Of a DNA stretch of 64,000 nucleotides, positions 1 through 9,492 are shown in pieces. This DNA is from Peribacillus sp. FSL E2-0218. Its GTDB lineage: Bacteria > Bacillota > Bacilli > Bacillales > DSM-1321. Position 1 is the first letter of the stretch. Each line of letters begins with the position of its first letter. The stretch spans positions 3,599,501 to 3,663,500 of the forward strand of contig NZ_CP150304.1 in NCBI RefSeq assembly GCF_037992945.1, in the 5' to 3' direction. The notes under the pieces were generated by a model. That model was not told where the DNA came from. It searched no databases and was given only the letters and a program-made list of their open reading frames with translations. The position numbers were made by a program, and so were the translations under genes.

Positions 1-894
1 ATTATTAAGATTCGGCTTCGACCCCTTTATCGCTTTGGCATATTTCGCCTTGGCAACCAGGAAGTCGATATGTGCCAGCACCTTGACATTATGAAGCAAT
101 TCAGGCGTGTACCCACCGACTTTCTCCGATAATTCCACCAATATCCGTTCAATTTCCTGCATTTCATTCACTCTTGTTTCCTGAAGGACATTATTCAATT
201 GCACAATTGCTTGCGGCTCAATGAACAAGGTCTGCCCAGATGATGATTGATCATGGATGATCCCGCCATACACACTGCGGTATTCCTGTTTAACCGGGAT
301 AACAAAACGGTCATTCCGGATCGTGATGATGGCATCCGATAACATTTTTGTCGCGTTCGAGGAACGAATCATGCTTTCCAGCTTCTCACGGACACGACTT
401 TCGTTCGTGCGGATCTGGTTTCTTAAGGCGCGGAGCTTATCGCTCGCAGAATCCATCACTTCGCCATGTTCACTGATTGCAAACGTAATTTCCTGCTGCA
501 GATCAATCAACGGGTGAATCGAATCGATATATTCGGCTAAAAGCGGGACATCTATTTCCTGCTCGGCCAATTCTTCGAAGAAACGAGTCAGGATCCTGCC
601 GGCACGAATCGTACTGGCGAGCTCCATCAGTTCCATCGGTGAAAGCATACCGCCAATCTGGGCCCTTTTGGCATGTGGCCGGATATCAAAAATCCCGCCC
701 AATGGCAAGTTGCCTTTCAACCGGACGATTTTGGCAGACTCATCCGTTTCGTCCTGCCACCTCGTCACCTCTTCAAAGTCGGTTGAAGGCATCAGTTGCT
801 CAGCCTTCTCTTTTCCTATTGAAGAAGAAGCATGAGAGATTAATTGTTCTTTGATTTTATGAAATTCCAATGTCTTTAAAGCTTTATTATGCAT
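1..894 (-). CDS. mutS2: Endonuclease MutS2, N-terminal part (cut by window edge)
   Basis: This is the first 298 codons of MutS2, a MutS-family ATPase and nuclease that acts against homologous recombination or in rescue of collided ribosomes. The family is about 785 residues, so the ATPase and Smr nuclease domains lie outside the window. The protein begins MHNKALKTLEFHKIKEQL, as MutS2 proteins do, and the frame is open to base 1. The start ATG (892-894) has a strong RBS, AAGGAGGAG, 10 bases upstream. It lies 36 bases downstream of polX on the same strand, the usual Bacillus order polX-mutS2, so the two are probably cotranscribed. Identification is by N-terminal similarity and synteny. Confidence 0.93.
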   Translation of the reverse strand, partial: MHNKALKTLEFHKIKEQLISHASSSIGKEKAEQLMPSTDFEEVTRWQDETDESAKIVRLKGNLPLGGIFDIRPHAKRAQIGGMLSPMELMELASTIRAGRILTRFFEELAEQEIDVPLLAEYIDSIHPLIDLQQEITFAISEHGEVMDSASDKLRALRNQIRTNESRVREKLESMIRSSNATKMLSDAIITIRNDRFVIPVKQEYRSVYGGIIHDQSSSGQTLFIEPQAIVQLNNVLQETRVNEMQEIERILVELSEKVGGYTPELLHNVKVLAHIDFLVAKAKYAKAIKGSKPNLNN

Positions 895-930
895 GGAGTT
901 AAAGCTCCTCCTTATTTATGGGCAAAATAG

Positions 931-2649
931 TTAATCATTTCTCTTCAAAAACGCTAATAATCCATCCGGATCCTTTGCATTCAGGACCGTAGATTCTTTG
1001 ACCCAGCCTTTTTTGGCCGATGAAACTCCTACTGGCATATGCTCCAGCATATCGATGCTGTGTGCATCGGTATTGATTACAATCGTAACGCCCGCTTCCT
1101 GTGCCTTGCGCAGGTGGGGAGGCGCCAAATCCAGGCGGTTCGGATTCGCATTCAGCTCCAAGGCAGTATTCGTATCACGTGCCAGCTCGATCAGCATATC
1201 CATATCGACATCATATCCGGTCCGTTTCCCGATGATCCTTCCCGTTGGATGGGCGATGATATCGACATGTGGATTGTTAAGGGCCGTTTTCAAGCGCTCC
1301 ATGATCGTTTCTCGCGGCTGTGAAAAACTGGAATGGATCGATGCGATTACCAAATCCAGCTCCGCAAGCAGGTCATCGTCATAATCAAGCGTCCCATCAG
1401 GGAGAATATCCATTTCAATCCCTGAAAGCACGGTAAAATCATCGTATTTTTCATTTAACTCTTGAATGATCTTTTTTTGTTCGCGGACCCGTTCTACGGT
1501 CAGTCCGTTCGCCACTTTCAAATATTGCGAATGATCGGTTATGGCCATATATCGATAGCCTTTTGCACGGCACGCTTCAATCATTTCTTCTATCGTATAA
1601 GCCCCATCACTCCAAGTGGTATGCATATGGAGATCACCTTGTATGGCCTCTAAGGAAATGAGCGGTTCACTTGCATCATATTGCTCCACTTCGGTTCCGT
1701 CTTCACGCAATTCCGGTGGGATGTATGGCAAATCAAAGTGATGATAAAATTGTTCTTCTGTTTCGAACGTCAAGATCTCTCCAGTTTCCGCCACTTCCAC
1801 ACCATATTCGCTGATTTTTTCGCCTCGTTCTTTAGCAAGCTGGCGCATCCTCACATTATGATCCTTCGAACCTGTAAAATGATGCAGCGTCGTGATGAAT
1901 TCCTTATCCTTCACGATCCTGAAATCGACAGAAATATCATATTCATAATCAAGCACGACCGATACTTTTGTATCACCTGCCGCTATCACATGCTTGATCC
2001 CTGATATAGCAAGAAGCTGATTCTTCACTTCTTCGGGATGATCTGTCGATATGATGAAATCGAGGTCCTTGATCGTTTCCCTCATGCGGCGGATGCTGCC
2101 AGCCCTCGATGACCGAATGATAGGCTCCATGTTGCCTAGAGCCGTTTCAATATCAGCTGCAATTGGCCTCATGAAGGCAAGCGGAAGCCGATCAGGCCTC
2201 GAACCTGCTTCGGCAATCGCTGTCAGGATCTTTTCCTCCGTTTTTTTTCCGAAGCCGGCCAGGGCCGCAACCCTGCCTTCTTCACAGGCGGTTTTTAGAT
2301 CATTCACATCATTGACATGCAGCTCTTTATGAAGTTTGGCAATTTTCTTCCCGCCCAACCCTTGAAGTTGAAGCAGAGGTATCAATCCTTTTGGCACCTG
2401 CTCCTGAAGCTCTTCAAGCACGGTCGATTTCCCCTCATTGATATACTCCTCGATGACCGATGCCGTACCTTTCCCGATTCCATTTAAAGCCGTGAAGTCC
2501 TCGATGGCCGCAAGACTCCGGTCATCCGTTTCCAACGCTCCTGCCGCCTTGCGGAAAGCCGAAACCTTGAAGGGATTCTCACCTTTCAATTCCATGTATA
2601 TTGCAATTTTTTCCAATAGTTTAATGATATCTTTTTTGTTGATCGTCAT
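931..2649 (-). CDS. polX: DNA polymerase/3'-5' exonuclease PolX
   Basis: Family X DNA polymerase of 572 residues, the usual length for bacterial PolX, acting in base excision repair and gap filling. The N-terminal third has helix-hairpin-helix segments (ALNGIGKGTASVIEEYI, about 53-69; LQGLGGKKIAKLH, about 95-107). The polymerase core has GSIRRMRETIKDLDFIIST, about 184-202, carrying the metal-binding DxD. The C-terminal PHP phosphoesterase domain shows GDLHMHTTWSDGAYT, AITDHSQ, GIEMDILPDG and NTDAHS, the metal ligands for the 3'-5' exonuclease. The ATG is preceded by GGTGA. It follows cvpA after a gap of about 190 bases that holds a long hairpin. Confidence 0.96.
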   Translation of the reverse strand: MTINKKDIIKLLEKIAIYMELKGENPFKVSAFRKAAGALETDDRSLAAIEDFTALNGIGKGTASVIEEYINEGKSTVLEELQEQVPKGLIPLLQLQGLGGKKIAKLHKELHVNDVNDLKTACEEGRVAALAGFGKKTEEKILTAIAEAGSRPDRLPLAFMRPIAADIETALGNMEPIIRSSRAGSIRRMRETIKDLDFIISTDHPEEVKNQLLAISGIKHVIAAGDTKVSVVLDYEYDISVDFRIVKDKEFITTLHHFTGSKDHNVRMRQLAKERGEKISEYGVEVAETGEILTFETEEQFYHHFDLPYIPPELREDGTEVEQYDASEPLISLEAIQGDLHMHTTWSDGAYTIEEMIEACRAKGYRYMAITDHSQYLKVANGLTVERVREQKKIIQELNEKYDDFTVLSGIEMDILPDGTLDYDDDLLAELDLVIASIHSSFSQPRETIMERLKTALNNPHVDIIAHPTGRIIGKRTGYDVDMDMLIELARDTNTALELNANPNRLDLAPPHLRKAQEAGVTIVINTDAHSIDMLEHMPVGVSSAKKGWVKESTVLNAKDPDGLLAFLKRND

Positions 2650-2774
2650 TTATTTCACCGCCGAAAAATTAATAGGGTATCCGTTGTTTTCTTTCTTAAA
2701 GATACCTTTCTTGAAGGTAAAGTACAAGCAGGCCGCTCCTTGCCATGATTCAAGGCAAGATCACGCTATTACAG

Positions 2775-2827
2775 AAAAGGGGCCTCCCCCATTCAAAATC
2801 CAGGACTTTGAGAAAGGGAGGCAGGCC
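2775..2827 (-). terminator. Long hairpin between cvpA and polX
   Basis: On the minus strand CTGCCTCCC pairs with GGGGGAGG around a second stem (TCAAAGTCC with GGATTTTGA), followed by CCCCTTTTC. The short T run makes it a plausible weak terminator or attenuator after cvpA. It may instead only stabilise or mark mRNA between cvpA and polX. Confidence 0.5.
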
Positions 2828-2841
2828 CTCGGTAACTGTCA

Positions 2842-3387
2842 TTATGATTGATCTGGTTTTTGGAACCAAAGTTCTTTCACTTGTTCGGAAAGGAACGGTG
2901 TATGTTTCACGATCGATTCTGCCAGAAAAGATCCCGCTAATGGCTTCTGGATCGAATCCATTGGCAGCATGGCAGCTATATATAATATAATAAACATGAT
3001 AAGATAGATTTCGATAAAGCCCAATATCCCGCCACCCCAGCGATTCAGCTGTTTCAATATCGGTAGGTGGGTAATGAAATTGAGCATCGAGCCAAGCATT
3101 TGCCAAAGGATCTTGGCCGCAAAGAAAATGATGGCAAAGGCAATCGCATTGTAATACGCCGTTTCGAGCCCGACTGTTTCAAAAAACATAGTAAGCGCCG
3201 AGGAATCACTCATCGTCGGAAACGGGATCCACAATTTCAGATTGGGAGCAAGATCTCCATAAAACACATATGCGACGATAAAGGCCACTATGAACCCTGT
3301 CATATGAACAGTCTGTAAAATGAAGCCACGCTTTAAACCGATTAATAAACCGATTAAAAGAATGGCCAGAATTGCTAAATCAAGCAT
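2842..3387 (-). CDS. CvpA family membrane protein (YshB type)
   Basis: A 181-residue membrane protein of the CvpA family, whose E. coli founder is needed for colicin V production. Four hydrophobic segments are visible: MLDLAILAILLIGLLIGLKRG at the N-terminus, VHMTGFIVAFIVAYVFYG, YNAIAFAIIFFAAKILW and GFIEIYLIMFIILYIAAML. The length is typical. It starts 4 bases after the zapA stop, so it is translationally close-coupled to zapA. The same zapA-cvpA-polX-mutS2 order occurs in B. subtilis (yshA-yshB). The molecular role in Bacillus is not established. Confidence 0.9.
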   Translation of the reverse strand: MLDLAILAILLIGLLIGLKRGFILQTVHMTGFIVAFIVAYVFYGDLAPNLKLWIPFPTMSDSSALTMFFETVGLETAYYNAIAFAIIFFAAKILWQMLGSMLNFITHLPILKQLNRWGGGILGFIEIYLIMFIILYIAAMLPMDSIQKPLAGSFLAESIVKHTPFLSEQVKELWFQKPDQS

Positions 3388-3391
3388 GTAC

Positions 3392-3652
3392 TCAGTCCTT
3401 CTCTCTCTTTAATTCCAGTTGAAGCTGGTCTAGTTCATCTTTTAACTTAATATATTCGTGGATGGTATTTACGGCCGTTAGTACCGCTAGCTTGCTTGTA
3501 TCCAAGTATGGGTTTTTCATACTGATTTCTCTCATTTTTTCGTCAACCATCGAAGCGACCAGGCGCATATGGCTTGCGCTTTCTGTTCCGACGATTGTAT
3601 ATGGTTGTCCGTATATATCAACTGTTGTTTTATTTCGTTTATCGTCTGACAA
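3392..3652 (-). CDS. zapA: Cell division protein ZapA
   Basis: An 86-residue ZapA protein, the FtsZ-binding factor that promotes bundling of FtsZ filaments at mid-cell. It has the short beta N-terminal domain (TTVDIYGQPYTIVGTES) and a C-terminal helix rich in charged residues (YIKLKDELDQLQLELKREKD) that forms the coiled coil. The start is TTG at 3650-3652, preceded by GGGGGC at 7-9 bases; no ATG is available in that position. It is the first gene of the zapA-cvpA-polX-mutS2 group and is divergent from rnhC, with 171 bases between. Confidence 0.94.
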   Translation of the reverse strand: MSDDKRNKTTVDIYGQPYTIVGTESASHMRLVASMVDEKMREISMKNPYLDTSKLAVLTAVNTIHEYIKLKDELDQLQLELKREKD

Positions 3653-3823
3653 AATGATGCCCCCAATCTAAACAATCCTAATTCTATCATATCATGAAGT
3701 TTTTCGTCATGAAAGAGAGTACCACGTCATTTCTTGTATAAAAACTGCAATAATTTGTCAAATGAAAACGAACTAAGAAGCAGCTTGCCTAAATAATAAT
3801 ATGAAGTTAGGAGTTTACCGATT

Positions 3824-4783
3824 ATGTCCCATGTTGTTTTACTCATCAATCCCGCCCAAATAAAAGCGATGCAAGTTCATTATTCTTCATCCTTAGCCAC
3901 CAAACAGCCGCCAGGGAGCATCTTTTCCGCCAAGCCGCCGCTATGCACGGTGACCGCCTATAAATCCGGAAAGGTCCTTTTCCAAGGTAAGAATGCCGAA
4001 CTGGAAGCCGGTAAATGGCAGCAGGCCGCTACAGCCGCCGCGCCAAAGAAAAAAACGGCATCCACCTCTTCGGTCAATGTCCACCGGTATTCACCGCCTG
4101 CCCATATCGGAACGATGTCCGTGATAGGTTCCGATGAAGTTGGGACAGGAGACTATTTCGGCCCGATTACGGTCGTAGCCGTTTATGCGAAAAAGGAGCA
4201 GCTTCCCCTATTGAGGGAGCTTGGTGTTCAGGATTCGAAAAATCTTAAAGATCCTCAGATCATCGAAATTGCCAAACAGATCAAGAATGTCGTGCCATTC
4301 AGCCTGCTTACTTGCGATAACCCCAAATATAATACGCTGCAGGCTCAAGGGATGTCACAAGGAAAAATGAAGGCCCTCCTCCATAACCAAGCGATCAAGC
4401 TTCTGATGCAAAAAATTCAGCCGGAGCAAGCGGAAGCTGTCCTTATCGACCAATTCGCCCAACCTGATGTATTTTTTAATTATTTGAAGGGCCAAGAACG
4501 GTTTCAGGCAAACGCCACTTATTTATGCACAAAAGCGGAAGGCATCCACCTTGGCGTAGCCGCCGCATCCATCCTGGCACGATACGCCTTCGTCAAACGC
4601 TTTGATTTGCTAAGTGAAAAAGCCGGATTCAAAATCCCGAAAGGAGCCGGATTTGCCGTGGACGAAGCCGCCGCACGATTGATCCATGAAAAAGGAATGG
4701 ACTCCTTGCACGAATTCACGAAAACCCACTTCGCCAATACCGAAAAAGCAAAGCGGTTATACCAACAAAAATACCATAAATAA
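3824..4783 (+). CDS. rnhC: Ribonuclease HIII
   Basis: Type 2 RNase H (RnhC, 319 residues; B. subtilis 313), which cleaves the RNA strand of RNA-DNA hybrids. The N-terminal 80 or so residues form the TBP-like substrate-binding domain typical of HIII enzymes. The catalytic domain starts at MSVIGSDEVGTGDYFGPITV (about 98-117), with the GSDEVG active-site motif, and continues with VQDSKNLKD and AASILARYAFV. It stands alone on the plus strand, divergent from zapA, and ends 5 bases before an intrinsic terminator. Confidence 0.96.
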   Translation: MSHVVLLINPAQIKAMQVHYSSSLATKQPPGSIFSAKPPLCTVTAYKSGKVLFQGKNAELEAGKWQQAATAAAPKKKTASTSSVNVHRYSPPAHIGTMSVIGSDEVGTGDYFGPITVVAVYAKKEQLPLLRELGVQDSKNLKDPQIIEIAKQIKNVVPFSLLTCDNPKYNTLQAQGMSQGKMKALLHNQAIKLLMQKIQPEQAEAVLIDQFAQPDVFFNYLKGQERFQANATYLCTKAEGIHLGVAAASILARYAFVKRFDLLSEKAGFKIPKGAGFAVDEAAARLIHEKGMDSLHEFTKTHFANTEKAKRLYQQKYHK

Positions 4784-4788
4784 AGGCG

Positions 4789-4824
4789 AAGCGGCCGTTC
4801 TTCCGGGAACAGCCGCTTTTTTTG
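4789..4824 (+). terminator. Intrinsic terminator of rnhC
   Basis: AAGCGGC pairs with GCCGCTT (4789-4795 with 4812-4818), with an inner GTTC/GAAC stem, followed by a run of Ts. Confidence 0.88.
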
Positions 4825-4865
4825 CAGTTTACCCGCCAGTTTGGGTGCTTTACTCGGGAGTTCAT

Positions 4866-4904
4866 AAAAAGACAGCTTCCCGCGTTTCAGGGAGCTGTCT
4901 TTTT
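4866..4904 (-). terminator. Intrinsic terminator of pheT
   Basis: AAAAAGACAGCT and AGCTGTCTTTTT flank a CCC/GGG inner stem with one bulged base. On the minus strand it lies 4 bases past the pheT stop and ends in a T run. It can also act on the plus strand. Confidence 0.9.
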
Positions 4905-4907
4905 GTT

Positions 4908-7322
4908 TTATCCTCTTAGTTCTGCGCCGGCTTTTTCTTTTACGGCTTCTAGTACTTTTTCATGCGCTTTTGTAATGTCTTCGTCGGTTAGTGTACGTTC
5001 CGGATCGAAGTATTTCAGTGAGTAGGCAATGGATTTCTTGCCTTGCTCCATTCTTTCACCCTCGTATAAGTCGAAGATGGTTACTTCCTTGAGTAGCTTG
5101 CCTCCGGCTTCTTCAATAATGTTTTGAATGTCTCCGGCTTTTGTCGCTTGATCGACAACGAGCGCAATATCGCGTGTTGTCGATGGGTAGCGCGGAATGG
5201 TTTCGTAGGCAATTGGCGCCACTTCGGCTTCTGCCAATGCCTTTAAGGAAAGTTCGAAAATATATGTTTCTTTTATATCCAAGTCTTTTTGGACAGTTGG
5301 GTGCACTTGGCCGATAAAGCCGATCACATCACCATTCAACAGGACTTCCGCTGTCCGCCCTGGATGCATGTCATTGATTTGTGCTTGGCGGTAACTGATT
5401 TGATCCGTTAACCCAAGTGTATCGAATAATGCTTCGATCACGCCTTTGGCTACAAAGAAGTCGACCGGTTTCTTTTCGCCTTGCCATGGATGTGCTTCCC
5501 ATAGGCCTGTGATGGCTCCGGCGATATGTTCTTTTTCATCTGGTAGCTCGTGGTCATCCCGTTTAAAGAATACTGATCCGATTTCATATAGAGCTAAAGA
5601 ATCCAGTTGGCGGGCATTGTTATATTTTACGACTTCAAGCAATTGAGGCACGATGCTTAAACGCAGCTGGCTTCTTTCTTCGCTTATCGGCATGGCTAAT
5701 CGAATCGATTCTCTTGCTTCCAATGCGAATTGCGCTGCTTTTTCCTCGCTTGTCAGTGAATAGGTCACCGCTTGATAAAGGCCTGCTCCTTCAAGTGTAC
5801 GGCGTGCCTTCCGCCGTTTCATTTGATAGTCCGTCAAATGGCCAGGGGTAGCACAGCCGATCGGCAGTGTAGTCGGAATGTTATCATATCCATATAAACG
5901 TGCCGCTTCTTCGACCAAGTCAGCTTCAATCGTAATGTCCCCACGGCGTGTCGGTACAGTGATCGTGAACGTTTCATTGTCAAGTTCCACGCCGAATTGC
6001 AGGCGGTTGAAGATGGATTCCACTTCGGTTACGGTCATGTCTGTTCCAAGAAGCTTGTTGATTTTTTCAAGGGTGATGCTGATGACTGCAGGTTCCATTG
6101 TCAATTCGTCCACTTCTGCCGTTCCTTGCAGGACTGTTCCGCCAGCATATTGGGCAATCAATTGTGCCGCACGTTCCCCAGCTTCACGTACACGGGCCGG
6201 ATCGACGCCTTTTTCAAAACGTGCACTCGCTTCACTGCGCAAGCCGTGATCTTTTGAAGCTTTACGAACGACCGTACCTGCGAAATAGGCACTTTCAAGG
6301 ATGATGTTCGTCGTATCGTTTTTCACCTCAGAATCGGCTCCGCCCATCACACCAGCTATCGCAACAGGCTCGCTGCCGTTTGTGATCACTAAATGATTCG
6401 GTGTCAATGTGCGTTCTGCTTCATCAAGCGTTACGATTTTTTCAGCATCCTTCGCCCTGCGGATGACGATTTCTTTTGAACCGAAACGGTCATAATCAAA
6501 GGCATGCAGCGGCTGGCCGTATTCAAGTAAGATGTAATTCGTGATATCGACGACATTATTATGCGGCCGGATACCTGCCGACATTAGTCGTGTTTGCATC
6601 CAAAGCGGTGAAGGACCAATTTTTACATCTTTGATGATTTTAGCGATGTATACCGGGTTATCTTCTTTCGCTTCCACTTTGACACTGATGTAATCCGTCG
6701 CTTTTTCAGCTGCTTCTTCTTTCTCGATGACCGGCCATTTCACTTCCCGGCCGAGGATAGCCCCCACTTCGTAGGCTACACCGAGCATGCTCAAAGCATC
6801 CGAACGGTTTGGAGTCAGCCCGAGTTCCAGCACTTCATCACTTAAACCAAGCTCCTCCAATGCATCTTTTCCTACTTCCACATCATTGGGGAAGACGAAG
6901 ATGCCTGTAGCATAATCCTTGGAAACGAGCTTGGATTCAAACCCCAATTCTTGGAGGGAGCAAATCATCCCGTGTGATTCTTCTCCGCGCAGCTTCGCTT
7001 TCTTGATTTTGAAATTACCTGGAAGGACTGCGCCAACAGTGGCGACTGCGACTTTTTGGCCTTTATCGACATTCGGTGCCCCACAGATGATCTGAACGGG
7101 ATGTTCTGCCCCGATATCAACTTGGCACTTATTCAATTTATCGGCATTTGGATGCTGTTCACGTTCAATGACGTGGCCGATGACGACACCTTTTAGCCCT
7201 TCACTTTTCTTTTCCACCCCTTCAACCTCAATGCCGCTTTTCGTGATTTTGTCAGCTAGCTCCATCGCATTGATGCCTGAAAGGTCAACATAATCTTGTA
7301 ACCATTTATATGAGACAAACAT
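4908..7322 (-). CDS. pheT: Phenylalanine--tRNA ligase beta subunit
   Basis: Beta subunit of the (alpha-beta)2 phenylalanyl-tRNA synthetase, 804 residues as in B. subtilis. In order it shows the EMAP/OB-fold tRNA-binding domain (GVVIGHVIEREQHPNADKLN, about 45-64), the B3/B4 editing region, the B5 domain (ITVPTRRGDITIEADLVEE), the catalytic-like core, and the C-terminal anticodon-binding fold (YPSTTRDIALVVDQ onward). The ATG has an AAAGGAGGACCTACC leader. It follows pheS by 28 bases in the T-box-controlled pheST operon and ends at a terminator. Confidence 0.97.
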   Translation of the reverse strand: MFVSYKWLQDYVDLSGINAMELADKITKSGIEVEGVEKKSEGLKGVVIGHVIEREQHPNADKLNKCQVDIGAEHPVQIICGAPNVDKGQKVAVATVGAVLPGNFKIKKAKLRGEESHGMICSLQELGFESKLVSKDYATGIFVFPNDVEVGKDALEELGLSDEVLELGLTPNRSDALSMLGVAYEVGAILGREVKWPVIEKEEAAEKATDYISVKVEAKEDNPVYIAKIIKDVKIGPSPLWMQTRLMSAGIRPHNNVVDITNYILLEYGQPLHAFDYDRFGSKEIVIRRAKDAEKIVTLDEAERTLTPNHLVITNGSEPVAIAGVMGGADSEVKNDTTNIILESAYFAGTVVRKASKDHGLRSEASARFEKGVDPARVREAGERAAQLIAQYAGGTVLQGTAEVDELTMEPAVISITLEKINKLLGTDMTVTEVESIFNRLQFGVELDNETFTITVPTRRGDITIEADLVEEAARLYGYDNIPTTLPIGCATPGHLTDYQMKRRKARRTLEGAGLYQAVTYSLTSEEKAAQFALEARESIRLAMPISEERSQLRLSIVPQLLEVVKYNNARQLDSLALYEIGSVFFKRDDHELPDEKEHIAGAITGLWEAHPWQGEKKPVDFFVAKGVIEALFDTLGLTDQISYRQAQINDMHPGRTAEVLLNGDVIGFIGQVHPTVQKDLDIKETYIFELSLKALAEAEVAPIAYETIPRYPSTTRDIALVVDQATKAGDIQNIIEEAGGKLLKEVTIFDLYEGERMEQGKKSIAYSLKYFDPERTLTDEDITKAHEKVLEAVKEKAGAELRG

Positions 7323-7350
7323 GGTAGGTCCTCCTTTATAAAAATAAAAT

Positions 7351-8394
7351 TTATGCTTCGTGATGGTTGAATTGCTTTAAGAATCGAACATCATTCGTAT
7401 AGAAATGGCGAATATCGTCCACACCGTATTTCAGCATCGCGATCCGTTCCACGCCCATTCCAAATGCGAACCCAGAGTATTTTTTGGAATCGAACCCAGC
7501 CATTTCAAGGACGTTCGGATGAACGATCCCGGCGCCAAGCACTTCGATCCAGCCTGTTTTTTTACATACGCTGCACCCTTTACCACCGCAGATTTTACAG
7601 GAAATATCGACTTCGACGGATGGCTCCGTGAATGGGAAGAAACTTGGACGAAGACGGATTTCACGATCTTGCCCGAATACTTTTTTGGCAAATACGTCAA
7701 GCGTTCCTTTTAGATCGCTCATGCTGATGTTCTCATCGATGACCAAGCCCTCGATTTGCTGGAATTGATGGGAGTGTGTCGCATCATCGTTATCGCGGCG
7801 ATATACTTTCCCAGGGCAAATGATTTTAACAGGGCCTTGACCTTTATGTTTTTTCATCGTCCTTGCTTGAACAGGTGAAGTGTGCGTCCGCATCAGGATT
7901 TCCTCCGTGATGTAGAAGGAGTCCTGCATATCACGTGCCGGATGGCTTTTTGGCAGGTTAAGTGCCTCGAAGTTGTAGTAGTCGCTTTCGACTTCCGGAC
8001 CTTCCGCAACGGTGTATCCCATTCCGATGAATAAATCTTCAATTTCTTCCACAACACGTGTTAACGGATGATGGTTCCCCCTGTTTACGGGACGTCCTGG
8101 CAATGTCACGTCAATCGTTTCCGTTGCTAGCTTAGCATTGACAGCTGCCGTTTCAAGAGCCTTTTGTTTTTCCTCGATTTTTGAAGCGATCGCCTCACGG
8201 ACGTCATTGGCAAGCGCCCCGATTTTCGGGCGTTCCTCTGCTGACAGCTTCCCCATGCCACGCAATACCTCAGTGATCGGGCCTTTTTTCCCTAAATAAG
8301 CAACCCGGACTTCATTCAGTTCCTTAAGTTCGGAAGCGGCGGTTACTTTTTGCAACGCTTCTTCCTGCAGTTCTAGTAATCGTTCCTGCATCAT
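7351..8394 (-). CDS. pheS: Phenylalanine--tRNA ligase alpha subunit
   Basis: Catalytic alpha subunit of phenylalanyl-tRNA synthetase, 347 residues. The N-terminal coiled coil binds tRNA. The class II core shows motif 1 (HPLTRVVEEIEDLFIGMGY), motif 2 (RRDNDDATHSHQFQQIEGL) and motif 3 (GFAFGMGVERIAML). The CKICGGKGCSVCKKTGWIE cysteine cluster is usual in Bacillus PheS. Two ATGs in tandem follow AAGGAGG, at 5 and 8 bases, and either may be used. Expression is controlled by the phenylalanine T-box directly upstream. Confidence 0.97.
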   Translation of the reverse strand: MMQERLLELQEEALQKVTAASELKELNEVRVAYLGKKGPITEVLRGMGKLSAEERPKIGALANDVREAIASKIEEKQKALETAAVNAKLATETIDVTLPGRPVNRGNHHPLTRVVEEIEDLFIGMGYTVAEGPEVESDYYNFEALNLPKSHPARDMQDSFYITEEILMRTHTSPVQARTMKKHKGQGPVKIICPGKVYRRDNDDATHSHQFQQIEGLVIDENISMSDLKGTLDVFAKKVFGQDREIRLRPSFFPFTEPSVEVDISCKICGGKGCSVCKKTGWIEVLGAGIVHPNVLEMAGFDSKKYSGFAFGMGVERIAMLKYGVDDIRHFYTNDVRFLKQFNHHEA

Positions 8395-8429
8395 GTTTTC
8401 CTCCTTTATTTTCCTTTTGTAAAAATGAA

Positions 8430-8702
8430 CACAAAAAAACCCCTATCCCTAAAGGGACGAGGTTTATGTATCGCGGTACCACCCTTATTAGTGCAAGGAC
8501 AAAAAACTCCTGCACTCACTTCATGAAAATAACGGCTTTTCACCGGAACATTTTTCGGACGATGTGTCTTCCCAATGCCAACTCGAAAGGTGAATTCACT
8601 TAAGCAGCGCCATAAAAATGCTTTCAGTCGAGGCATTTTTTCCCTGGATATGGATAACTTAAGGTACTACTCTTTGTCATCGTTGTTTGCATTATAAAAT
8701 TC
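8430..8702 (-). promoter_or_regulatory. T-box leader of pheST (phenylalanine specifier UUC)
   Basis: On the minus strand the conserved T-box sequence GGGTGGTACCGCG lies at 8472-8484. It is followed by a terminator hairpin (GTCCCTTTAGGGA core, then GGGGTTTTTTT, about 8433-8466). The stem I specifier loop reads GAA-UUC-ACCUUU, which places the Phe codon UUC at 8592-8594. Uncharged tRNA-Phe should stabilise the antiterminator and allow transcription into pheS. The leader starts just after the promoter at 8709-8737. Confidence 0.94.
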
Positions 8703-8708
8703 TGTTTC

Positions 8709-8737
8709 ATTATATTATAATTCGGCGGCCGTTTCAA
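8709..8737 (-). promoter_or_regulatory. Sigma-A promoter of pheST leader
   Basis: Minus strand TTGAAA (8732-8737), 17-base spacer, TATAAT (8709-8714). The -35 begins 3 bases past the stop of the upstream methyltransferase gene. Confidence 0.88.
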
Positions 8738-8739
8738 AT

Positions 8740-9492
8740 TCATTTTCGCAAATGATACATTAAAATCCCGGCTGCGATCCCTACATTAAGCGATTCGCTT
8801 TTTCCATAAATGGGAATATAGAGATTTTGAGTCGTTTTTGCCAATAATTCTTTCGAAACACCTTGGCCTTCATTACCGACAAGCAGGGCGAATCGGGATG
8901 TTTTTTCGACTTCTTCAAATGGTGAAGCGCCTTCCAAAGCCGTGCCATAAACCGGCGTCCCCTTCTGTTTCAGCTCTTCGATGACCTCGGATAGGTTTGC
9001 TTTGATGACTGGCATACGGAATAGACTTCCCTGTGTCGAACGGACCACTTTCGGGTTGTATAAATCTGCACAGCCTTCGCCAACGATGACTGCATCCATA
9101 CCAGCTGCATCCGCTGTCCTGATCATCGTACCTATATTCCCCGGATCCTGAACAGCATCAATCAATAATAGTTTATCCGGATTGATGGACTCCATGCTCA
9201 TTACTTTTTGTTCACACACCGCAGCAATTCCTTGCGGGGCCTCGGTGTCGCATATTGCTTTCATAATATCATGTTTCACATAAATGACTTCCGTGCCTTC
9301 CAATTTAAAATGGGCGGGCATTTCCGTTTCTTCATTTACGATGACTTCCATGACGATTTCTTCTTTTAAGGCTTCTTCAACAAGGTGGAAGCCCTCGACT
9401 AAATATTTGCCTGTCTTATCGCGCTCTTTTTTCGTCAATAGCTTCTTCCATTGCTTGACTTGCGGGTTTTTTACGGATTCGATATATTTCAA
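8740..9492 (-). CDS. ysgA: SpoU/TrmH family RNA 2'-O-methyltransferase (YsgA type)
   Basis: A SPOUT-fold RNA ribose methyltransferase of 250 residues. The N-terminal substrate-binding domain reads YIESVKNPQVKQWKKLLTKK. The SpoU core shows DAVQDPGNIGTMIRTADAAG (motif 1), STQGSLFRMPV (motif 2) and ALLVGNEGQGVSKEL with LNVGIAAGILMYHL (motif 3, knot and SAM site). The start is taken as TTG at 9490-9492 with AAAGGAG 9 bases upstream. This matches the family N-terminus; a longer frame to an upstream ATG would add 33 unrelated residues. It precedes pheST as in B. subtilis. The exact rRNA target is not known. Confidence 0.92.
   Translation of the reverse strand: MKYIESVKNPQVKQWKKLLTKKERDKTGKYLVEGFHLVEEALKEEIVMEVIVNEETEMPAHFKLEGTEVIYVKHDIMKAICDTEAPQGIAAVCEQKVMSMESINPDKLLLIDAVQDPGNIGTMIRTADAAGMDAVIVGEGCADLYNPKVVRSTQGSLFRMPVIKANLSEVIEELKQKGTPVYGTALEGASPFEEVEKTSRFALLVGNEGQGVSKELLAKTTQNLYIPIYGKSESLNVGIAAGILMYHLRK

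Noticed and set aside
8406..8636. Open frames of 63-76 residues inside the pheS leader
   Set aside because: They lie across T-box stems and the terminator and are explained by the RNA structure.
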